A DNA stretch of 64,000 nucleotides from Hymenopus coronatus. Lineage: Eukaryota; Arthropoda; Insecta; Mantodea; Hymenopodidae. Where the stretch lies: the NCBI GenBank assembly GCA_030762935.1, contig CM060883.1, positions 35,425,501 to 35,489,500 on the forward strand. Reading direction: 5' to 3'. The notes beneath the pieces are model-generated. The model was not told the DNA's origin, searched no databases, and worked only from the letters and a program-made list of their open reading frames with translations. The position numbers were made by a program, and so were the translations under genes. This document shows, one piece after another, positions 56,678 through 64,000 of the stretch (its first letter is position 1; every line of letters begins with the position of its first letter).

Positions 56678-57508
56678 TCTGTGATGTTCCATTCACATAA
56701 CTTTTTCTACATCTCTACAAAAAAATTGTTGTTAAAAAGCTTACGCTTCTATTTATTTCATGCTAGTCGACAAAAACTTAGCAGAAATAGTCTTATTACT
56801 TGCTTCCTTGTAAGTAGGGAGTACCATAGGTTAAAGTGATAGGCAAAAGCTGGTTGCTATGTGACTGAAGTTCCTTTGTTCGATTGGATAGGAGTTGACA
56901 AATTCCTGTATGAGAAAAGTTAAGTTTTTCAAAGCTGAAAACAAAAACAAGAAATATCTCAAAAACGATCAAGGCCACTAAAAAAATGCATACAGCATAA
57001 ATCGTGTGCCTTAATGTGCTCTACATTTTTTGTCCATCTCTTACGGTTTAGCATTTTGCAAAATTCCATAAAATTCGCCCAGAATAAAGTAGTCTTCAGA
57101 GGCTATTCCCAGTAAATTCAAAATATACATTTTATTTGTCAGGTAAATATCTTTAACATACATTTTAATCAAAATCTTTAGACCTATTTTTAAGAAAATC
57201 TAAATTTTTGGAAAAAAGTTCCATGTAAATGATAGTCAAAATCTTCGTGTCGCATCCCTGGAAAATACTAAACTTAAACACCAATTTTGGTATTTTACCG
57301 ACTTTTCGTTCTTGAGTTATCGTGTTCACAGATACACCGACACACAGACACACAAACACACACATATACACACGGACCTTTTTCTGAAAATACTTTTTTG
57401 GATACAAGGAACCCTAAATCACATATTTCCGGTTAAATCTCGGTATTGAATTTTTTGGTGGAGTGCAATACCTTCTCTATACACTTTGTACATAGTAGAA
57501 AGTAAAAA
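56678..57508 (+). repeat. HTR copy, near full length
   Basis: It starts TCTGTGATGTTCC and ends CATAGTAGAAAGTAAAAA, with part of the right hairpin arm deleted. The GGGTAGTTTGGGG block is also lost. Confidence 0.9.
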
Positions 57509-57767
57509 TTAGCATAAATGGTCCTTTTACTTGATTTCTTGTAAGTGAAAGGGAAGTAAAGTGATAGTCAAACCTTTTAAAACCTGGTTGCTAAGTGATT
57601 TAAGTTCCTCTGTTTGTATGGCCAGGAGTTGACAAAGTCCCGTATGAGAAAACTATAAGTATTTCAAAGCCAAAACCATTAACAAGGAATATCTCAAACA
57701 CTGTTAATGAAATACCTTCTTCTATACACCATGTGCATAGTATGTGTAGAGAAAGTAAAAATGACAG
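57509..57767 (+). repeat. HTR fragment with middle deleted
   Basis: TTAGCATAAATGGTCC to CAAACACTGTTAATG, then straight to ATACCTTCTTCTATACACC and a hairpin ending GTGTAGAGAAAGTAAAAA. It follows the previous tail without a gap. Confidence 0.85.
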
Positions 57768-58381
57768 TGACAGCGAGGAAGGCGAAGAGACAGCGTAATG
57801 TAATGATAATGTGATTATTCATTGGTACTCTATGAAATAAATATCCGTGTGTGTGTAACGCGAGTTTACTTGGAGAAAATGTGACAACGTTGCTTTCTGT
57901 GTCACTTTATAGCAGCCTTTGATGCCGAAATGTTAACTTCCGTAGACTCTCTTACCGAAGCGAATTTGAGAGAAGCCGCAATCGACACTATTACAATAAT
58001 CTCAGCAATGCAAACAAGAGTAGTTCATCTCCTCTAATGGTAAGATACTTGATGCTTGTCTCCTTTCTGTTAATGTTTATCCTCTCTCACATTTCAAGTG
58101 CCGACATCAAAGTCCTCTTATCTTATCCTACTCATCAGGTCTTACCCATTTCTACCTTCTATCAAGTGATCTTCCGCCCGTATGCAAATATTTGCATACT
58201 TACAATTCCTCACACTCTCAGCAGCGGTCGATGCAAGAAACTATCAGGCAGATTTTAGGGGGCGTTACGTGCTAGGTAAATCAAGCACCCACATTTTACT
58301 GCGCTCTATGTTAACCAAAATTAGTACACTTGTCAAATATGCACATTTTCTTTTCATTCATATTCTTGAATCCACAAAATT
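57768..58381. other. Unassigned stretch with an acidic frame
   Basis: One frame reads SDSEEGEETA and stops. Another at about 57910 reads FDAEMLTSVDSLTEANLREA and runs 42 residues. No family is recognised; it could be a decayed transposase tail or exon. Confidence 0.3.
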
Positions 58382-59775
58382 GTTACTTTCTCTAGCCTCG
58401 TATGTACAATGTACATAGTGGTTAGATAAGGTTTTGTATTCCACCCAAAAATTCGATATTGAGATTTCACCGGAAATACACGTCTTAGGACCCCCTGAAT
58501 AAAAAAAAATGAAAGCATTATCAGAAAAAGGTCCCTGTGTGTGTCTGTGTCAGTGTCTGTGAACAGCATAGCTCAAAAACAAAAAGACGATTAAATACTA
58601 AACTTGGTATTTAAGTTTGATATCTTCCAGGGATGCGACACGAAGATTTAAAAAAAAAAATCCACCACCCCTAACCACTCTTATATGAAAAAAAAATCGA
58701 AAATTTTGTTTTTCTTAAACATAGCTATAGCAATTTTGATTAAAATACCATATATTAAAGCCATTTCCTTCTTAAGTTTTCAGTCGAAAGTGTTCTCAAA
58801 CTTCCTTTTCGTCTTTCTTTTGTTTGAATACTGGAAAGCAGAGAAAACCAAATTTCAATTGTTTCACATAGCGACCAGCTTTTAAAAAAAAATGTGTTCC
58901 ATTCACATGACTTTCTCTACTTCTGTGTAACAAATTATTGTTAGTAAGATTATTCTTCTATTGTCTTCATGCTGATCGAGAACAAATTAGCAGAAATAGT
59001 CTTATTACATACTTCCTTGTAAGTAGAAGCGAAATAAGGGAGCATCATAGGTTAAAGTGAAGGCAAAAGCTGGTTACTAGGTGACAGAAGCTCCTTTGTT
59101 TGTATGGACACGAGTTGACAAATTCCTGTATGAGAAAAGTACAAGTTTTTCAAAGCTGAAACCAAAAACAAGGAATATCTCAAAAACGATCAACTCCTCG
59201 AAAAAAATTATGTAACATAAATTGTGTGTTTTAATGTGCTCTACATTTTTGTTTGGTAAGTTTTTGTCCATTTCTTACGGTTTAGCAGTTATGCAAAATT
59301 CATCCAGAATAAAGTAGTCTTCAGAGGCTATTCCCAGAAAATTCAAGATATATATTTGTCAGGTAAATTGTTTGTCTTGAAAATCTTCGTGTCGCATCCT
59401 TGGAATATACCAAACTTAAATACCAAGTTATGCGCGCGCACGCACACGCACACGCACACACACGGAACTTTTCCCAAAAATGCTTTTATTGGATTCAGGG
59501 GGACCCAAAGCCTGTATTTCCGGTGAAATCTAGTATCGAATTTTTGGGTGCATTACAATACTTTCTCTATACACTATGTACATAGTACGTAGAGAAAGTA
59601 GAAATTGGCATTCACTTTAACCTAGTGCATTTCTTTATTTCCCTTCTTGCAAGTAAAAAGACCAACTCTACTAACGTTTATCTCAATTAGCATGGTATAG
59701 ATAAAAGAATAATCTTTTGTAAAACGGTCTGTTTGTGGAACAGTAGAGAAGGTCAAAGGAATGGAACACATCAGA
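58382..59775 (-). repeat. HTR copy split by an opposite HTR
   Basis: The left part, 58382-58889, has a variant hairpin (TATGTACAATGTACATAG) and ends CGACCAGCTTTTAAAAAA. The right part from 59607 resumes TTGGCATTCACTTTAACC and ends GGAACACATCAGATG. Confidence 0.85.
58890..59606 (+). repeat. HTR copy, nested, internally deleted
   Basis: It starts ATGTGTTCCATTCACATG (the first TCTG is lost) and ends ACGTAGAGAAAGTAGAAA. About 150 bases are missing after GATATATATTTGTCAGG. The CA tract begins GCGCGCGCACGCACACGC. Confidence 0.88.
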
Positions 59776-59776
59776 T

Positions 59777-60632
59777 GTTTTTACTTTCTCTACACGTACT
59801 ATGTACATAGTGTATAGAGAAGGTATTGCACTCCACCCAAAAATTCGATACCGAGGTTTCACCGGAAACATATGTTTTAGGGTCCCCTTTATCTAAAAAA
59901 AAAGCATTTTCAGAAAAAGATCCGTGTGTGTGTCCGTGAACACGATAACTCAAAAACCAAAAGTCGGTAAAATACCAAACTTGGTGTTTAGGTTTAGTAT
60001 CTTCCAGGGATGCAACACGGAGATTTTGAGAAAAGTTCCCCCACCCTTAACTTACCTTTACATGGAACTTTTTTCGAAAATTTTGATTTTCTAAAAAAAT
60101 GGCTCTAACGATTTTTATTAAAATGTTTTATATTAAAGATATTTGCTTGACAAATAAAATGTATATCTTGAATTTTCTGGGAATAGCCTCTGAAGAGTAG
60201 TTTATTCTGGATGAATTTTACTGAATTTTGAATAACTGCTAAACCGTAAGAAATGGACAAAAACTTACTATACAAAAATATAGAGCACGTTAAAACACAC
60301 AATTTATGTTATATACATTTTTTTCGTGGAGTTCTTAGTTTTTAAGACATTCCTTATTTTTGGTTTCTGCTATGAAAAACTTATACTTTTCTCATACAGG
60401 AACTTGTCAAATCTTATACATATAAACAAAGGAACTTCATTTAAATAGCAACCAGTTTAATCTATCATTTTAACCTATGGTAGTCCCTTATTTTGCTCCT
60501 ACTTACAAGGAAGCAAGTAATAAAACTATTTCTGCTAATTTTTTTCTGATTAGCATAAAGTAAATAGAAGTTTTTTTAAGAATAATTTGTTGCAGGGATA
60601 TAGAGAAAGTCATGTGAATGGTACACATCAGA
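59777..60632 (-). repeat. HTR copy, full length
   Basis: The hairpin end touches the 5' end of the previous element (CATCAGATGTTTTTACTTTC). The right end is GGTACACATCAGATTC. Confidence 0.92.
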
Positions 60633-63240
60633 TTCTTTAGAAAACTGCGCCAAATATGTACTTTGTAATCTGTATTTACAATAAATCTCTTGTTTATGAT
60701 CAGTGCAATGCAATATTTCACAATACATTGATAAATTAAGAGGTCTCGATTTGCGAGATTAGCTCTTGACGTCTGTATCCCTGGCTTCTATCTTACTGAC
60801 TGCGTCGCGGAAGTTTTTAAAAATTTTCATATATTTAGAAAAGTTGAAGATTAATGTTTTATAACATTTTAAGCTGTCCGTCACCATGGGAATGGCAGAT
60901 TTCCTTATCCCACATTTCGTGAAATACGTATTAACAATACATTTTTACATGTTCATAATAATTAAAATTAATACTTTTGTATAATTTACATGAAAAGGTT
61001 CTTATAAATAGCTGGCATTTCTGAAACAAATATTTGTTTCATTTTCTATTGACTTGATTTATTTAATATTAAATCCTGCGTCACATTCCACAAATGTCAC
61101 TTTTGCTCTTACATTAAGGTTGATTTTTTGCTGTGGTTGGGATATTCTGATGAGCCGTGACATGAACTACAATTTTTCCAATCAGCTACCATACACAGTA
61201 GTGTAAATAATTGTCATGTGTTTCTGCAATTATTCGCCGGATATTTGCGCTCCATGGACGGAGAAATCGGCTCCTGCGTCATTAATAACTTGCAAATGCG
61301 TCCAATGGTATGTTTGGGGTAGCAGGAAGAATATTTGATATCAGCTTTGCGCAGAATAGAGAGAATATGTTTAAATGCTTTGACCAATGCGATTGTATCG
61401 ACCACAAAAGCTCTGAGGGAGTACGATGCATTTAGAATGCACATGCCACCATAGACCAGGGATGTCAAAACCCGCTTTTATCTAGTCTTTCATCTTTTCG
61501 GGCTAGTGCACATAACTTTATAATCTCAAGCACAAAGTTAGAGTCAGGTAAGTCTCTGGGAGCATGTACAGTCGAGTGCACGGAAACTGGCTGATGCTAT
61601 CGATTTCTTCTGATTTTTATTTTTGGCAGAAATATCCCATTATGTGTTGCTTAACATCCCTGGGTGAGCTCATGTCCTATATGTTTTAACTCAATTCTGA
61701 CAGAGACACTTATACATGCCATTAGTACAGGAACAAAAGTCAGGTCTAGGTGAGTGGCGAAAGGGGAGGAGTGCGGAAATACTTCCATTGAGAAGCACGA
61801 TGCAAGCTTCGCAACGACTGTCGACACCAGCCCCTGGATGAGTCCGTCTCGTATTGGTTTGATATTAAGAGTCTTCCCTGAATTAACCTAGGAACACGTC
61901 CGTTTCAAACTAGGGGGAAAAGGAAAATGAGGGAGAAAGATAAACGAACTAGTTTACTATAACTAGTTAAAGGGTAGGAGCTAGATGAGGCAGAGGTGGT
62001 TAAGTGCTTCCTAACGAACAGAAACAACTGCGACTTATATCGACACGAATCTATGCACTCAACTGTATAAAATACATATGATGTTCAGACTAAAGAATTG
62101 AAAACATAATAACTCTATTTGAACAGCATAATAAACACAAAATAATTGCGTTAGTTATCGTGTAACTGTATTAATTTAATTGTTTCACCTCGAGGTTATA
62201 TCGTGACGGTTTTCTGCATGCTTTGATGCTTCCATAATTTCGCCAAAGAACTTCTGCTATCGTCTCGATACCTGGCCCCCTGGTCGGAATCTACCACTTG
62301 AAGCTCCACCGTTACATTCTTCACTCGCATACTCATATTTTTCTCAACTGATGCTGCATTTTCGACACCTAATTTCGCGAGGCAACAGCATCGGATAGGT
62401 GGTTAGTTACCAAATACTATAAAGAATAACTGGAGCAATAAGAGTGTGTTACCTGTCTGAAGAATGAATACACACGGCCACGAGTCGAAGCTTGCGTAAA
62501 CACAAACAAATAAGCGGTATTACGTCATCACTCCCGGTGCATCCCCTGTACAGTTTGGCAATACTGGAATGCAGCATTGAGTATTTTACAGTGAACGGGT
62601 TGGAATCAAGTGAAAACGCAAACACCACCGCACGTAGAAAAAATTAGAAAATTAATATTCATTAGTGATAAAGAAAACAGCAAGTTTAGCTTGTGTATTG
62701 TTTAGTTTATTCCTGTTCACGTGCGCTTTGCTTATGTTTTGATGATCAGGCTCTACTCCTCTATATTGTAGCCTTCTCTGGTCGTTCTAAACAGCTCCAT
62801 GCTACACCAGCGACCTCCCCTAATAACTGCATTCTTTCGTCAGACAGGTAGTAAATGTTGGTGGTAAAACATTAAGCGAGTCCTTCACTCGAGCGTTTTA
62901 AGGGCCATAATTAGAGTTTACGTATGTTATGAATACAATTTTGATTTTTCTAAAATACCAGACGTTATAATGTAGTAAAAGCTGTGACCTTATAAACTTC
63001 CGGAGTTTACTTTGCCACCTTCACATCACAAAAGCATCTGTAAGATAGTTTCTGTATTTCTGTTTATGCAGCCTTACGGCTGTTACATAAGCTATTCTTC
63101 TGCAAAACTGAAAAGTAAATTGGAAGATAATTGATATTAAAAATACAGAAAGGATTGAAAATGCATGAATACATAAAGAATACCATACTAAAGTCTTTTG
63201 GGAAAAAGGAGAATTAAAGTTAGAATATTAATAGATAAAC
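60633..63240. other. Long unassigned stretch
   Basis: 2.6 kb without HTR or a recognised transposon. Minus-strand frames such as 61468-61214 lack domains. It may be ordinary intergenic or intronic DNA. Confidence 0.4.
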
Positions 63241-63400
63241 GGCACCGTGTCCGGGAATTTACACCACCCGCCTCTCATTATGCGACCCGTGTTCGATACC
63301 AGGTACCGCATGAGAGAATTGTGGTGGACGAAGCAATGTATGGACAGGTTTCTCCGGGTTCCGCCGCCATTCTTTACACCAATACCTCCATAAACGTCTT
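63241..63400 (+). mobile_element. SINE related to family 2
   Basis: Box-B-like CCCGTGTTCGATACC, then GTGGTGGACGAAGC and TTTCTCCGGGTTCCGCC match the family 2 body. The head is less clear. Confidence 0.62.
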
Positions 63401-63724
63401 TCATTGATTTCATCGTCGTTTATATCATCTACTTCCTCGCGTTAATACGAGGAGGCATTGGGCTGATCATCCGTCCCAGTTTCTCTCTGATCCAGAGTCT
63501 CTGCTCCTCAATCTGACTCCAAGCGCTGGCTTTTAAGTTCTGGGGTGTAGGTCCTTCACACGAAGACGGTAAATAGATATATATAGTAAGATATTGATAG
63601 AAAAGATAATCTTAGCAATACAGGAGAGAAAAGCTCCTTGAGTACATGCTAGGGAATCAAAACAAGTCTGGGGGAGAGAAAAGTACATAAACTGGACTAG
63701 AAGGATTTACATTCATTACATTTC
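63401..63724. other. Unassigned stretch
   Basis: Nothing recognised. Confidence 0.35.
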
Positions 63725-63845
63725 GAAAACCGTTCCATGCAAAGGGCTGTTTGAGACCAGAATTTTCCTGCAAAATCTTCATGACGCTTCCTTGGAAGCT
63801 ACAAAACCTAAATATCTAATTAATGTACTTTATTTAATGTACTTT
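63725..63845 (+). repeat. HTR internal fragment
   Basis: CGAAAACCGTTCCATGCAAA to GTACTTTTCA, the middle of an element. It is interrupted by the next HTR. Confidence 0.72.
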
Positions 63846-64000
63846 TCATTTTTACTTTCTCTATACGTACTATGTACATTCGATACCGAGATATCACCGG
63901 AAATACATGTTTTGAGACCACCTGAACAAAAAAAAAGCATTTTTAGAAAAATATCCGTGTGTGTGCCTGTGGGCAGCATAGCTCAAAAACGAAAAGACCA
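63846..64000 (-). repeat. HTR copy running off the window
   Basis: Starts TTTTACTTTCTCTATACG; the hairpin is cut from ACTATGTACAT straight to TCGATACCGAG. It continues to GCTCAAAAACGAAAAGACC at the window edge. Confidence 0.9.

Noticed and set aside
60633..63240. Host gene in the repeat-poor 2.6 kb
   Set aside because: No frame over about 85 residues, no recognisable domain and no coherent exon set.
200..64000. CRISPR-like or satellite array
   Set aside because: The repeats are ~870 bases, in both orientations and unevenly spaced; there are no short regular repeats with unique spacers.

Overview
This is non-coding, AT-rich nuclear DNA from a eukaryote, most likely an arthropod with a large, repeat-filled genome (insect-like). 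The evidence is three kinds of mariner transposase relic, a Tigger/pogo relic, non-LTR retrotransposon pieces of jockey/CR1 type, several tRNA-derived SINEs and many CA/GT microsatellites. I see no intact gene, rRNA, functional tRNA, CRISPR array or operon. Nearly all long open frames are translations of repeats. The clade cannot be fixed from the sequence alone.

About half of the window (roughly 33 kb, summed by eye from spans) is one repeat family with more than 50 copies and fragments in both orientations. I call it HTR, for hairpin-tailed repeat. A full copy is about 0.86-0.88 kb. It starts (A)nTCTGATGTG, has a small ATGTG/CACAT stem and ACTTTCTCTA near the 5' end, carries a (CA)n tract near the 3' side, and ends in a hairpin centred on ACTATGTACATAGT, with arms CTCTATAC/GTATAGAG, followed by AAAGTAAAA. 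It has no coding capacity. 5'-TC, a 3' hairpin, a sub-terminal inverted repeat, an internal microsatellite, A/T insertion with no obvious TSD, and head-to-tail chains are the hallmarks of non-autonomous Helitron/Helentron (HINE, DINE-1-like) elements. That assignment is inference. In this annotation the + orientation means the TCTGATG end is on the left.

Layout. 0-5 kb: HTR copies including a three-unit tandem chain. 5.4-7.2 kb: an HTR whose hairpin is split by a 5'-truncated LINE. 8-14 kb: more HTRs and a four-layer nest of HTR, two SINEs and HTR. 15.8-17.1 kb: mariner A, followed by a Tigger relic. 18-25.5 kb: HTRs with nested SINEs and a self-nested HTR pair. 25.5-30.3 kb: mostly unassigned, with a (TTTA)n-bearing retroposon and a SINE. 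30.3-30.9 kb: fold-back mariner copy 1. 31-34.4 kb: nested HTRs and an HTR bracketed by a 160-bp direct duplication. 34.5-39 kb: jockey fragment, GC-rich SINE, mariner B inside an HTR. 39-48.9 kb: dense nested HTRs. 49-49.7 kb: a TTAA-flanked MITE. 50-51 kb: tandem tRNA-derived units. 52.2-52.9 kb: fold-back mariner copy 2. 54-60.6 kb: HTRs, including a second double-5'-end palindrome. 60.6-63.7 kb: mostly unassigned. The window ends inside an HTR.

The value of the window is its insertion history. At least five HTRs sit inside other HTRs at A|T steps, which gives near-exact element ends. Two HTR derivatives carry a 5' end on both sides. Two fold-back mariners 22 kb apart share one inversion breakpoint, so the rearranged form itself appears to have been mobile.
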